NCBI RefSeq assembly: GCF_005937985.2
Contig: NZ_CP042172.1
Coordinates: forward strand, 248,001-312,000
DNA from: Arthrobacter sp. KBS0702
GTDB lineage: Bacteria; Actinomycetota; Actinomycetes; Actinomycetales; Micrococcaceae
Direction: 5' to 3'
DNA length: 64,000 nucleotides
The notes under the pieces are model-generated. The model searched no databases. It was not told the DNA's origin and saw nothing but the letters and a program-made list of their open reading frames with translations. The position numbers and the translations under genes are program-made. Shown piece after piece: positions 10,073 to 18,051 of the stretch; the first letter of the stretch is position 1; each line of letters starts with the position of its first letter.

Positions 10073-11197
10073 CTAGGGGCTTTGGTCCCCAGCCCGCTCC
10101 CGGCCGCCGTGTTCTTCCCGCAGCTCGCGTCCGCGGCGGATGTCCTCTTCCTCCTTGGCCTGGAGCTTGTCGCTCTTCTTGGTATCGCGCGGCGGCAGCT
10201 GGATGGTTTCCTCGGCCTCGATGCCGGCCTGGAGCTGGCGGCCGCGCTCGGTTTCGGCGTCGAACTCGGCACCGAACAGCAGCGACATGTTCAGGATCCA
10301 CAGCCAGAGCAGGGCGATGATGACGCCGCCGATCGCCCCGTAGGTCTTGTTGTAGCTGTTGGAGTAGGCCACGTAGAAGCCGAAGGCCAGGGACGCCAGC
10401 AGGAACACGACCAGGGCGATCGCCGACCCCATGCTCATCCAGCGGAATTTCGGCTGCTTGACGTTGGGGGTGGCGTAGTACAGAACGGCGATGGCCACGA
10501 TGACCAGGACCAGCATCACCGGCCACTTGGCGACGTTCCAGACGGCCAGGAAAGCATCGCCGAGGCCGATGACGTTTCCGACGGACTCGGCCACCGGACC
10601 GCTGAGCACGAGCATCGCGGCCAGCACAACGACGATCAGCAGGTTGACGACGGTCACGCCGAGCATGGTGCCGCGCAGCTTGAGGAAAGGCCTGCCCTCA
10701 TCGACTTCGTACACCCGGTTCATGGCCCGGCCGAACGCCCCGACATACCCGGAGGCGGACCAGAGCGCGGTGAGGAGGCCCACGATGAACGTCAGGCCGG
10801 CGGCCGAAGAGCTGGCCAGTTCCTCCACCACCGGGCGGATCGTGTCCACGGTCTGGCCGGGCGCGATCCCCTGGACGATGTCGAGCAGCGCCGAGGTGGT
10901 TTTCTGCGCGTCCCCGAAGAGGCCCAGCAGCGACACCAGCGCCAACAGCGCCGGGAAGATCGAGAGCACCGAGTAGTAGGTCAGCGCGGCGGCCAGGTCG
11001 GGGCACTGGTCTTTGGTGAATTCCCGCAGTGTCTTCTTGGCGATGTACTTCCAGGAGGGCTTGGTGACATCGGTGGGGCGGTCCGGCTTGCGCGCGTCGT
11101 CCGGCGCGGGAGCGGTGCGCGCCTTTGCGGTGCTGCTCTCCGGGGTTTCGGCGTCGTCCATGGAGCCAGTTTCCGCCGTGGTGAGGTTCTTGGCCAT
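10073..11197 (-). CDS. YihY/BrkB-family inner membrane protein
   Basis: 374 residues with about six predicted membrane segments and the family pattern DQCPDLAAALTYYSVLSIFPALLALV near residues 60-90, followed by later conserved text in the segment SASGYVGAFGRAMNRVYEV. The N-terminal 50 residues and the last 60 (charged, with KEEEDIRRGRELREEH) are cytoplasmic tails. The family was once called ribonuclease BN by mistake; its function is not settled. It lies downstream of the DUF3618 operon on the same strand with a terminator hairpin between them. Confidence 0.9.
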   Translation of the reverse strand: MAKNLTTAETGSMDDAETPESSTAKARTAPAPDDARKPDRPTDVTKPSWKYIAKKTLREFTKDQCPDLAAALTYYSVLSIFPALLALVSLLGLFGDAQKTTSALLDIVQGIAPGQTVDTIRPVVEELASSSAAGLTFIVGLLTALWSASGYVGAFGRAMNRVYEVDEGRPFLKLRGTMLGVTVVNLLIVVVLAAMLVLSGPVAESVGNVIGLGDAFLAVWNVAKWPVMLVLVIVAIAVLYYATPNVKQPKFRWMSMGSAIALVVFLLASLAFGFYVAYSNSYNKTYGAIGGVIIALLWLWILNMSLLFGAEFDAETERGRQLQAGIEAEETIQLPPRDTKKSDKLQAKEEEDIRRGRELREEHGGRERAGDQSP

Positions 11198-11225
11198 CGG
11201 AATCTTCTTTCGTGGTTAAGCGCAG

Positions 11226-11263
11226 CGGCCGGCTGCCCAGCGCGTCAGCGGGGCAGCCGGCCG
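11226..11263 (-). terminator. Strong GC hairpin after the DUF3618 gene
   Basis: CGGCCGGCTGCCC (11226-11238) pairs exactly with GGGCAGCCGGCCG (11251-11263) around 12 nt. It closes the three-gene operon that ends at 11278. Confidence 0.75.
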
Positions 11264-11277
11264 TCTGCCGGGTCGGG

Positions 11278-11874
11278 CTAGGCCTGCTGGACGTTGTCCC
11301 TGGCGTCGGCGGCGCGGTCCTTCACATCGGCGACCGCCATCTGGCCCTCACCCTTGACGTTCTGGGCGGCGTCGGTAGCCGTGGCCTTGACGTTGTCCAT
11401 GGCGTCCTGGGCAGGTTCCTTCAGGCCCTCGGCCACGTGCTTCGCGGCCTCGGTCAGCTCGGTGGTGAGCGGCTCGGCAGCCGTCTTCAACGCGTCAGCG
11501 GCCTCCCGCTCCTTGGTGCTCGCCGGAATCAGCGAGGACACCAGCAGGCCGGCGCCGAAGGCGATGAGGCCCGCAGCGAGCGGGTTGCCCTGGGTCTTCA
11601 CCTTGGCCTGGTGCGGTGCGTCGGCAACGGCGGAACCGGCGTCGTTAAGGTGCGAGGCGGCGCTACCGCCCGCGGAATGCATGCTGCCGGAGGTGTGGTC
11701 GGCTGCTCCCATGACTCTCTCCTTCGCTCCGAACACTGCGTCTTTGACTCTGTCGGTCTGGCGCTGGACGATGTGGGACGGGGTGACCTTGTCGGCCACG
11801 GCATCGACGTTGGTGCCGAGCCGGGCGCGGGTTGCTTCAATGTCTGCGCGGATGGCATCCGGGTTTTCACTCAT
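11278..11874 (-). CDS. DUF3618 domain protein
   Basis: 198 residues. The N-terminal stretch PDAIRADIEATRARLGTNVD is the DUF3618 signature. A single short hydrophobic segment (AAGLIAFGAGLLVSSLIP) follows, and the rest is a long amphipathic helix rich in Ala, Asp, Glu and Lys, like LEA or apolipoprotein-type membrane-surface helices. It is the third gene of an operon with a holin-like protein and a large Ala-rich protein. The grouping is common in Micrococcaceae; the exact job is unknown, probably envelope stress. Confidence 0.85.
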   Translation of the reverse strand: MSENPDAIRADIEATRARLGTNVDAVADKVTPSHIVQRQTDRVKDAVFGAKERVMGAADHTSGSMHSAGGSAASHLNDAGSAVADAPHQAKVKTQGNPLAAGLIAFGAGLLVSSLIPASTKEREAADALKTAAEPLTTELTEAAKHVAEGLKEPAQDAMDNVKATATDAAQNVKGEGQMAVADVKDRAADARDNVQQA

Positions 11875-11889
11875 TGTGTTTTCCTCGCT

Positions 11890-12321
11890 CTAGTGGCTGG
11901 GCTTGAGGGTCGGGGGGATTTCCTGGAGGGTCTCCGCGGTCTGGGGCATGCCCTTGATCGCCTTGAGTTCCTTGCGGCCCATCGAGGCCAGAACGGCGCC
12001 GATGATGCCCCAGATGATTGCGACGACGACGCCGGACCATCCCAGTCCCATCAGGGTTCCCAGCCCCCACCAGAGGGCGAGGGAGAGGAACAGCAGGACA
12101 AAGTGGCCCGCGACGCCGGCGCCGGCAAACATGCCGCTGCCCTTGCCTGCCCGGCCGGCGGTCTGCTTCAGTTCGGCCTTGGCGAGCTCCACTTCCTGAC
12201 GCATCAGGGTGGACATGTCCCGCGTGACGTCACCGAGCAGGTCGCCCAGGGAAGTGGTCTCCGCCTTCAGATGGGCCTCCGTGGGAGGCATCGGGGTGCC
12301 CGTGGGCATCTCGCCGCTCAT
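11890..12321 (-). CDS. Holin-superfamily III / DUF1469-like membrane protein
   Basis: 143 residues. An amphipathic N-terminal half (TSLGDLLGDVTRDMSTLMRQ, a pattern typical of actinobacterial phage-holin-family proteins) is followed by two membrane segments (about residues 65-85 and 90-112). It overlaps the upstream gene by 4 bp (ATGA), showing translational coupling. Despite the family name these proteins are chromosomal and not lysis genes; the likely role is in the cell envelope. Confidence 0.83.
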   Translation of the reverse strand: MSGEMPTGTPMPPTEAHLKAETTSLGDLLGDVTRDMSTLMRQEVELAKAELKQTAGRAGKGSGMFAGAGVAGHFVLLFLSLALWWGLGTLMGLGWSGVVVAIIWGIIGAVLASMGRKELKAIKGMPQTAETLQEIPPTLKPSH

Positions 12322-13211
12322 CGACGGCCTCCGTCGAACGGATCCTTACGGTCGGGGTCGACTGCCGGATCGATGCGGTACGGATCGGCAGCCAGCGGGT
12401 CGGCGGCCAGCGGGTCGTTGGCCCACGGGTCGGCCTGGGTGCCGGAGCCCTCAAGCGGGTTGGGCGGGTAGGTCTCGACGGCGGGCGCCGTCGTCGGCTC
12501 CGGATACGTGCCGGCCATGCCGGCCGTCGTCGTCTCCGGGTAGCCCACCGGCGGCGGGGGGACCGCGACGCCGGCATCGGGCACCCGGGTGGCCGTGGCG
12601 CCGGCCTGCGGAGCGGCCGTGCCGGCGGAGGTTTCCGGAGCTCCGGCGCTAAGGCTGCGGCTGAGCCGCCCGGCGAGAATGCCGGCGCCGGCGGCGGCCA
12701 GCAGGAACGTGCCCGGGCGCTGGCGGGCAAACGACTTCACCTCGTTGAGCAGCGAACCCGGGTCGCGGTTGTCGAGCCAGGCGGCTACGGACGAGGAGCG
12801 CTCGGCGGCCTGGCGGACCAGGTCCGTGGCGACGCCGGGCTGGTCCGAGGCTGCTGCCATCGTATGGAGTTCGCTGGAGATGGAGCGAAGGCCCTCGGCG
12901 GCTTTCTGCTGCTGCGTACCGGCCTGCGCGGTGAGATCAGTGCGCGCCTGGGCCAGGAGGTCCTTGGCGTTGCTCTTCACCTCGCTGGCCACGTGCGCGG
13001 CCTCGGACTTGGCGGTTTCGGTCACGTTCTGGGCGGCGTCGGCGGCCTGGCGGGTCACTTCGCCGGCCTCGTCCTTGGCGGCATCGGACTTCGACGACGT
13101 TCCGGTCGAAGCCGGCGGGAACGTCGAGCTGCGCCGCAACTCCGGCTCGGTACCCTGCGTCACTGTCGGGGTGCCGTAGCTGCCGTCCTGGGGCCATTGG
13201 TTCTCTGTCAT
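12318..13211 (-). CDS. Ala-rich membrane-associated protein, first gene of the DUF3618 operon
   Basis: 297 residues from the ATG at 13211, which has an AAGGAAAG-type ribosome site; a longer frame upstream runs through the AT-rich promoter and is not supported. The middle (about residues 50-175) is a long helix with repeats of the kind AKDEAGEVTRQAADAAQNVTETAK. A short hydrophobic segment, FLLAAAGAGILAGRL, follows, then a Pro/Ala/Asp tail with the repeat PLAADPLAADPYR. No catalytic motif is visible. Together with the next two genes it forms an envelope-stress type operon. Confidence 0.8.
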   Translation of the reverse strand: MTENQWPQDGSYGTPTVTQGTEPELRRSSTFPPASTGTSSKSDAAKDEAGEVTRQAADAAQNVTETAKSEAAHVASEVKSNAKDLLAQARTDLTAQAGTQQQKAAEGLRSISSELHTMAAASDQPGVATDLVRQAAERSSSVAAWLDNRDPGSLLNEVKSFARQRPGTFLLAAAGAGILAGRLSRSLSAGAPETSAGTAAPQAGATATRVPDAGVAVPPPPVGYPETTTAGMAGTYPEPTTAPAVETYPPNPLEGSGTQADPWANDPLAADPLAADPYRIDPAVDPDRKDPFDGGRR

Positions 13212-13271
13212 CGTCGCTCTCTTTCCTTGTAGATCTGTTGCCGGGTAGAACACCGGCAGCGCCGAACTCGA

Positions 13272-13304
13272 ATAGTAAGCATGATTACTATCCGATAGTA
13301 AGCA
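13272..13304. promoter_or_regulatory. AT-rich palindrome and repeat in the divergent promoter region
   Basis: ATAGTAA (13272-13278) and TTACTAT (13285-13291) form an inverted repeat with a 6-nt spacer, and ATAGTAAGCA is repeated at 13295-13304. The island is strikingly AT-rich compared with its surroundings. It sits 60-90 nt upstream of the DUF3618 operon start (13211) and upstream of the divergent gene at 13394, so it is a good operator or promoter candidate for one or both. Confidence 0.5.
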
Positions 13305-13370
13305 CGCTTCGCATTCGATTACAAGGTCGGACGGCAAATTGGGGGAGTGGCTGCCCGCTAGGGTTGAAGC

Positions 13371-13394
13371 ATGAGCAAAACGGCGGACGGCTGA
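13371..13394 (+). CDS. Possible leaderless 7-codon upstream ORF (MSKTADG)
   Basis: A TAGGGT box at 13359-13364 stands 6 nt before an ATG at 13371, the spacing expected of a leaderless transcript. The reading frame codes MSKTADG and its TGA overlaps the ATG of the next gene by one base (TGATG at 13392-13396). The main gene has no good ribosome site, so coupled re-initiation would explain its translation. The same layout occurs at 40767. Confidence 0.4.
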   Translation: MSKTADG

Positions 13395-14347
13395 TGGCCA
13401 AGCGGGGCAGGGCGGCCGGCCGGGACACCGGAACCTCGACGCCGGGAGTGGTGGACGTGCCGAAGGGTTCGCGCCCGAACGGCCCCGTGGCCGGCGTCTA
13501 TTACATCGACACCGGCGACTGCGAGCTCATTCCTGACCAGGACAATTCGACTGGCTGGCTGCTGCGGATCAACGGCGTCATGAGCTCGCACATCGATCTC
13601 GCGGACCCGCTGTTCCTCGACTTCGAGTACATGCGCTGGATTGCCGCGCTGGTGGAATCACGCTGGCCGCCGTCGACCCGTCCAAAGCTGCGGGCCCTGC
13701 ACCTCGGCGGCGGGGCATGCTCACTGGCGCGTTACTTCCACGCCGCCTACCCGGACGCCCGCCAGGTGGTGGTGGAACTGGACGGAAAACTCGCCGAGTA
13801 CGTCCGCGGCTGGTTCGATCTGCCCAAGGCCCCGCTGCTGCGCCTCCGCGTGGGGGAGGCCCGGGAAGTGACCGAGACCCTGACGCCGCAGACGCGGGAC
13901 CTGATCATCCGCGACGTCTTCGCAGGCGCAGTGACCCCGCGGCCGCTCACGACGGCGGAGTTCACCGGGCACGCCAAGCGGGTCCTGGCGCCCGGCGGGA
14001 TCTACCTGGTGAATTCCGGCGACGCCCCGGCCCTGGCCAATGCGCGCGAGGACGCCGCCACCATCGCCGCGGCCTTCGAGCACACGGTCATCATTGCCGA
14101 CCCGGCCATGCTCAAGGGCCGGCGCTACGGCAACATGATCATCGCCGGCAGCGACGCGCCGTTCGACGACGACCCCGGCCTTGCCCGGCGCCTGCTCGGC
14201 GGGGCGGTGCCGGCCCACATCTGGGACGACGCCCGGGTGCGCGCCTTCGCCGCCGGCGCGGCCGTCCGCCACGACCCGAAGGCGCCCGACCAGGCGGAGT
14301 CGGCGGACGACGATGCCGCCCGTCCGGCGTCGTCGACTGCTCCGTAA
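13394..14347 (+). CDS. Spermidine-synthase-like protein (class I SAM-methyltransferase fold)
   Basis: 317 residues from the ATG at 13394. The nucleotide-binding part has ALHLGGGACSLARYFH, then VVVELDGKLAEYVRGWF with the acidic residue that ends strand beta-2, and DLIIRDVFAG at the aspartate position of aminopropyltransferases. Actinobacterial paralogues of this kind are annotated as spermidine synthase or fused MFS-spermidine synthase; no transporter part is present here. No catalytic proof of aminopropyl transfer is visible, so the activity may differ. Acidic Asp/Glu/Ala-rich C-terminal tail. Confidence 0.8.
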   Translation: MAKRGRAAGRDTGTSTPGVVDVPKGSRPNGPVAGVYYIDTGDCELIPDQDNSTGWLLRINGVMSSHIDLADPLFLDFEYMRWIAALVESRWPPSTRPKLRALHLGGGACSLARYFHAAYPDARQVVVELDGKLAEYVRGWFDLPKAPLLRLRVGEAREVTETLTPQTRDLIIRDVFAGAVTPRPLTTAEFTGHAKRVLAPGGIYLVNSGDAPALANAREDAATIAAAFEHTVIIADPAMLKGRRYGNMIIAGSDAPFDDDPGLARRLLGGAVPAHIWDDARVRAFAAGAAVRHDPKAPDQAESADDDAARPASSTAP

Positions 14348-14373
14348 CGGTCTTTTTCCGGCCCAAAGGGCGC

Positions 14374-15291
14374 CTAAGGAGCAGCCGATGCGTGACCGCC
14401 CCGGCCGAGGAGGGCCTCGCGGTGCGCGTCGGTCTGCTCGCGCAGTGCCTGGACGACGGCGGCCACGGCGGGCCGGCGCATCGAATCGGGCCGCAGGACC
14501 ATCCAATAGGGCAGCAACTCAGCGAACTGCTCCGGCAGCAGCCTGACCAGGTCCGGGTGCAGGTCGGCGGCGAAGCAGGGCAGGAACCCGACTCCCGCCC
14601 CGGCCCGCGTCGCCTCCACGTGGACGAAGACGTTGGTGGAGCTCAGGCCGTCCCGCATGGTCGGCACCAGCCGGCGCGGGGCGTCGAGGTCGTCCACCTG
14701 GAGCATTGAGTCGACGAAGTAGACCAGCGGATGCTCCTTCAGTTCGTCCACCGACGCCGGCGTGCCGTACTCGGCCAGGTAGCTGCGCGAGGCGTACATG
14801 CCCAGCATGTACTCACCCAGCCTGGCGGCCTCGGCGCGGTGCACCTGCGGCTCGCCGACCACCACCTCGATGTCCAGCCCGGAGCGCTGCTGCAGCGCCC
14901 GCCTAGTCACCGTGATGATCTCGACGCTGAGCCCCGGGTGGAGGCGGCGGAGCCGGGCCACCGCGGGGGCGGCGATGTAGGCGCTGAAGCCGTCCGTCGC
15001 CGTCATCCGCACGACGCCGGTGACCGGGTCCGGCGTCTTTCCGGGCTGTTCGAGCGAGCCCACTGCGCCTTCCACCTGCTCCGCGACGGCAACCGCCGCG
15101 GCGCCGAGGTCGGTCAGTTCCCAGCCTCCCGCGGCCCGGGACAGGACCCGGCCGCCGAGGGCCTTCTCCAGCGCGGCGATCCGGCGCGAGACGGTGGTGT
15201 GGTTCAGGCCCAGGGCCTGGGCCGCCGTCGTGAACTTGGCCGAGCGCGAGACGGCCAGCAGGACCAGGAGGTCGTCGGGATTTGCCTTCAT
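14374..15291 (-). CDS. LysR-family transcriptional regulator
   Basis: 305 residues from the ATG at 15291. The N-terminal winged helix (DLLVLLAVSRSAKFTTAAQA ... NHTTVSRRIAALEKALGG) is typical, followed by a substrate-binding domain. It is divergent from the transporter and 3-hydroxybutyrate dehydrogenase genes at 15455-17637 with a 163-bp shared region, which suggests it controls them in answer to a related small acid. Confidence 0.9.
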   Translation of the reverse strand: MKANPDDLLVLLAVSRSAKFTTAAQALGLNHTTVSRRIAALEKALGGRVLSRAAGGWELTDLGAAAVAVAEQVEGAVGSLEQPGKTPDPVTGVVRMTATDGFSAYIAAPAVARLRRLHPGLSVEIITVTRRALQQRSGLDIEVVVGEPQVHRAEAARLGEYMLGMYASRSYLAEYGTPASVDELKEHPLVYFVDSMLQVDDLDAPRRLVPTMRDGLSSTNVFVHVEATRAGAGVGFLPCFAADLHPDLVRLLPEQFAELLPYWMVLRPDSMRRPAVAAVVQALREQTDAHREALLGRGGHASAAP

Positions 15292-15454
15292 ATCTGCAAT
15301 TCTGCACACACTTCGTGCCCGTTTGGCCATTGAGCCGCGGCGAATCTGCGGCAATACTCGATGAAGCCCATTTTCAGTGCCGTGCATCACAGCTGGTTGC
15401 GCGGCAACGGCAAGCACCACAAAATGTGTCGCCGTGGACACCTAGGAGTTATCT

Positions 15455-16831
15455 ATGAGCGTAGAACAGCGCTCCGCTACACCCCCCGCAGCCCGCAAGG
15501 GTGAGGGCCTCAAGAAAATCGTGGCCGCCTCGATGGTCGGCACCGTCGTCGAATGGTATGAATTCTTCCTCTACGCCACCGCCGCCACCCTGGTGTTCGG
15601 CAAGTACTTCTTCCCGGCTACCGGCAATGAGCTGGACGGCATCATCCAGGCCTTCCTGACCTACGCCGTCGGGTTCGTCGCCCGGCCGCTCGGCGGGATC
15701 GTCTTCGGCCAGATCGGTGACAAGCTGGGCCGCAAGCCCACGCTTCAGCTGACCATCGTAATCATCGGTGTGTCCACCTTCCTGATGGGCTGCCTCCCCG
15801 GCTTCGTCGACATCGGGTACCTTGCCCCGGCGCTGCTGGTGATCCTGCGTTTCATCCAGGGCTTCGCCCTCGGCGGCGAATGGGGCGGCGCCGTGCTGTT
15901 GGTGGCCGAGCACAGCCCCAACGAGTCCCGCGGCTTCTGGGCCAGCTGGCCCCAGGCCGCCGTTCCGGTGGGCAACCTGCTGGCCACCCTGGTGCTGTTC
16001 ATCATGTCCAACACGCTCAGCGCCGCGGACTTCCTCGGTTGGGGCTGGCGCGTGGCGTTCTGGCTCTCCGCCGTCATCGTGTTCGTTGGCTACTACATCC
16101 GCACCAACGTCTCCGAGGCGCCGATCTTCCTCGAGGCCAAGGCGCAACTGGAAGCCGAACAGGCCGCCAGCTACGGCGTCCGCGAGGTTATCCGCAAGTA
16201 CCCCAAGGGCATCCTGCAGTCCATGGGCCTCCGGTTCGCGGAGAACATCATGTACTACCTGGTGGTCAGCTTCTCGATCGTCTACCTGAAGACCGTGGAC
16301 AAGTACGACACCTCGTCGCTGCTCCTGGCGCTCCTGATCGCGCACCTGGTGCACTTCCTGATCATCCCGCAGATCGGCCGCCTGGTGGACAGCTGGGGCC
16401 GCAAGCCCGTGTACCTGGTCGGCGCCATCTCCGGAGCAACCTGGCCGTTCTTCGCCTTCCCGATGTTCGACACCAAGAACGCCGTCATCATCGTTCTGGC
16501 CGTGACCATCGGCCTCTGCCTGCACGGCTTCATGTATGCCGGCCAGCCGGCGCTGATGGCCGAGCTGTTCCCCACCCGGATGCGCTACGCCGGCGTCTCG
16601 CTGGGCTCGCAGGTCACCTCGATCTTCGCCGGTTCGCTGGCGCCGCTGCTGGCCACCGCCTGGCTCAAGGACACCGGCTCCTGGCTGCCCACCGCTCTGT
16701 ACCTCGTCGTGGCATGCGCCATCACCACGGTGGCAGTGCTTAGCCTGAAGGAAACCAAGGGCATCGCGCTGGAGGAAGTGGACCGGCTCGACGCCGAGCG
16801 TGAAGGCCTGGCCGTAGCGGCCGTCCGCTGA
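15455..16831 (+). CDS. MFS transporter, metabolite:H+ symporter family
   Basis: 458 residues, about 12 membrane segments. The opening GTVVEWYEFFLYATAATLVF and the loop GQIGDKLGRKPTLQ are marks of the MHS subfamily (relatives of citrate, shikimate and proline/betaine carriers). A ribosome site AGGAG stands 8 nt before the ATG. It is followed by a 3-hydroxybutyrate dehydrogenase gene, so the substrate is probably 3-hydroxybutyrate or a related short organic acid; this is inferred from context only. Confidence 0.9.
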   Translation: MSVEQRSATPPAARKGEGLKKIVAASMVGTVVEWYEFFLYATAATLVFGKYFFPATGNELDGIIQAFLTYAVGFVARPLGGIVFGQIGDKLGRKPTLQLTIVIIGVSTFLMGCLPGFVDIGYLAPALLVILRFIQGFALGGEWGGAVLLVAEHSPNESRGFWASWPQAAVPVGNLLATLVLFIMSNTLSAADFLGWGWRVAFWLSAVIVFVGYYIRTNVSEAPIFLEAKAQLEAEQAASYGVREVIRKYPKGILQSMGLRFAENIMYYLVVSFSIVYLKTVDKYDTSSLLLALLIAHLVHFLIIPQIGRLVDSWGRKPVYLVGAISGATWPFFAFPMFDTKNAVIIVLAVTIGLCLHGFMYAGQPALMAELFPTRMRYAGVSLGSQVTSIFAGSLAPLLATAWLKDTGSWLPTALYLVVACAITTVAVLSLKETKGIALEEVDRLDAEREGLAVAAVR

Positions 16832-16887
16832 ACCGCATGATGTCAACTGCAGAACTCGTCAATTTCTGAACTGGAAGGCTGGGTAAC

Positions 16888-17637
16888 ATGGAAAATTCGC
16901 TCAACGGCCGCAAGGCCCTGGTCACCGGCGGCGCCAGCGGCATCGGGGCGGCAACCGTCCGCGCCCTGGCCGCCCGCGGCGCGAAGGTGGTGGTGGCCGA
17001 CGTCAATGAGGCCGCCGCCACCGCCCTCGCCGACGAAGTGGGAGGAACCGCCTGGGCGGTCAACCTGCTCGACGTCGACTCACTTCAGACGCTCAGCCTG
17101 GACTGCGACATCCTGGTCAACAACGCCGGGATCCAGCGCATCAGCCCCATCGAGGACTTCGATCCTGCGGACTTCCGCCGGATTGTCACGCTGATGCTGG
17201 AGGCACCCTTCCTGCTGATCCGTGCCGCGCTGCCGCACATGTACGCGAACAACTTCGGCCGGATCATCAACCTCTCCTCGGTCCACGGCCTGCGGGCATC
17301 GCCGTTCAAGAGCGCCTACGTCTCCGCCAAGCACGGTCTGGAAGGGCTGAGCAAGGTCACGGCGCTGGAAGGCGGCGCGCACGGCGTAACCTCCAACTGC
17401 GTCAACCCGGGGTACGTCCGCACGCCGCTGGTCGAGTCGCAGGTCGCGGACCAGGCCAAGGTGCACGGCATCCCGGAATCCGAGGTGCTGGCCAAGATCA
17501 TGCTCACCGAGGCTGCGGTGAAGCGCCTGGTCGAGCCGGAGGAGGTTGCCTCGCTGGTGGCCTGGCTGGCCTCGAACGACGCCGGGATGGTCACCGGCGC
17601 GAGCTACACCATGGACGGCGGCTGGTCCGCCCGCTGA
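16888..17637 (+). CDS. bdhA: 3-hydroxybutyrate dehydrogenase (SDR family)
   Basis: 249 residues of a short-chain dehydrogenase. TGGASGIG binds the nucleotide, NNAG is at about residue 73, the catalytic Ser lies in NLSSVHG, and YVSAKHG holds the YxxxK pair. The stretch AKHGLEGLSKVTALEGGAHG and the end SYTMDGGW match bacterial D-3-hydroxybutyrate dehydrogenases, which interconvert 3-hydroxybutyrate and acetoacetate with NAD. Ribosome site GGAAGG 11 nt before the ATG. Acetoacetate is also the expected product of the HMG-CoA lyase at 23368. Confidence 0.88.
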   Translation: MENSLNGRKALVTGGASGIGAATVRALAARGAKVVVADVNEAAATALADEVGGTAWAVNLLDVDSLQTLSLDCDILVNNAGIQRISPIEDFDPADFRRIVTLMLEAPFLLIRAALPHMYANNFGRIINLSSVHGLRASPFKSAYVSAKHGLEGLSKVTALEGGAHGVTSNCVNPGYVRTPLVESQVADQAKVHGIPESEVLAKIMLTEAAVKRLVEPEEVASLVAWLASNDAGMVTGASYTMDGGWSAR

Positions 17638-17678
17638 GCTGTCCGCGCACTTCACGGGCGGCTGGAGCCGCTGCTGCC

Positions 17679-17730
17679 GAGGTGGGACTTGGCGCCCAGT
17701 TTCTGAGACCGGGGCGCTAAGTCTCACCTC
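17679..17730. repeat. Imperfect inverted repeat after bdhA
   Basis: GAGGTGGGACTTGGCG (17679-17694) pairs with CGCTAAGTCTCACCTC (17715-17730), 14 of 16 positions, with G-U pairs at the others in RNA and a 20-nt loop. It could end the bdhA transcript or be a dispersed palindromic element. Confidence 0.6.
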
Positions 17731-17999
17731 AGCGCGGTGGGCTCCCGCCGCTGCTCTGGTCAGCGGCGCGGCCCCGGCGGTCCGCACCGGCCCGAGGTCT
17801 CCCCAGCGGAGGCACCCGGCCGGTCCGGTAACGTCGTACGCCAACTGTACGGGCCGCCATCGCGAGTAACACGAGTAACAACTACCCCTTGGGAGCACCC
17901 ATAACACTTGGGTTGCACCTAGAAACTACTTACCCGCGGGTAGCTCTCCGGCCAGGGAGTCGCAGGCGACGTTCGGGGACCGCCGTCGGAGGTCAACGC
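17731..17999. other. Gene-free stretch with MtrA-like direct repeats
   Basis: No coding frame is convincing here. It contains GTAACACGA-GTAACAACT at 17866-17883, a 9-bp-period direct repeat like the one before the NlpC gene at 45277, and a perfect 12-bp palindrome TACCCGCGGGTA at 17931-17942. With the strong hairpin at 18000-18035 downstream it could hold a small RNA, but no promoter box was found that proves it. Confidence 0.35.
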
Positions 18000-18035
18000 A
18001 AGGGCCCGCCAGCCGTTGCCGGCTGGCGGGCCCTT
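18000..18035. terminator. Strong bidirectional hairpin after the ABC transporter operon
   Basis: AAGGGCCCGCCAGCC (18000-18014) pairs perfectly with GGCTGGCGGGCCCTT (18021-18035) around a 6-nt loop. It lies 17 nt after the stop of the substrate-binding protein gene (minus strand). Confidence 0.85.
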
Positions 18036-18051
18036 GTTGGAGCCGTGCGCC

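Noticed and set aside
9997..10272. Longer N-terminus for the universal stress protein
   Set aside because: The extension overlaps the YihY gene and has no UspA similarity, while ATG 9996 has a strong ribosome site.
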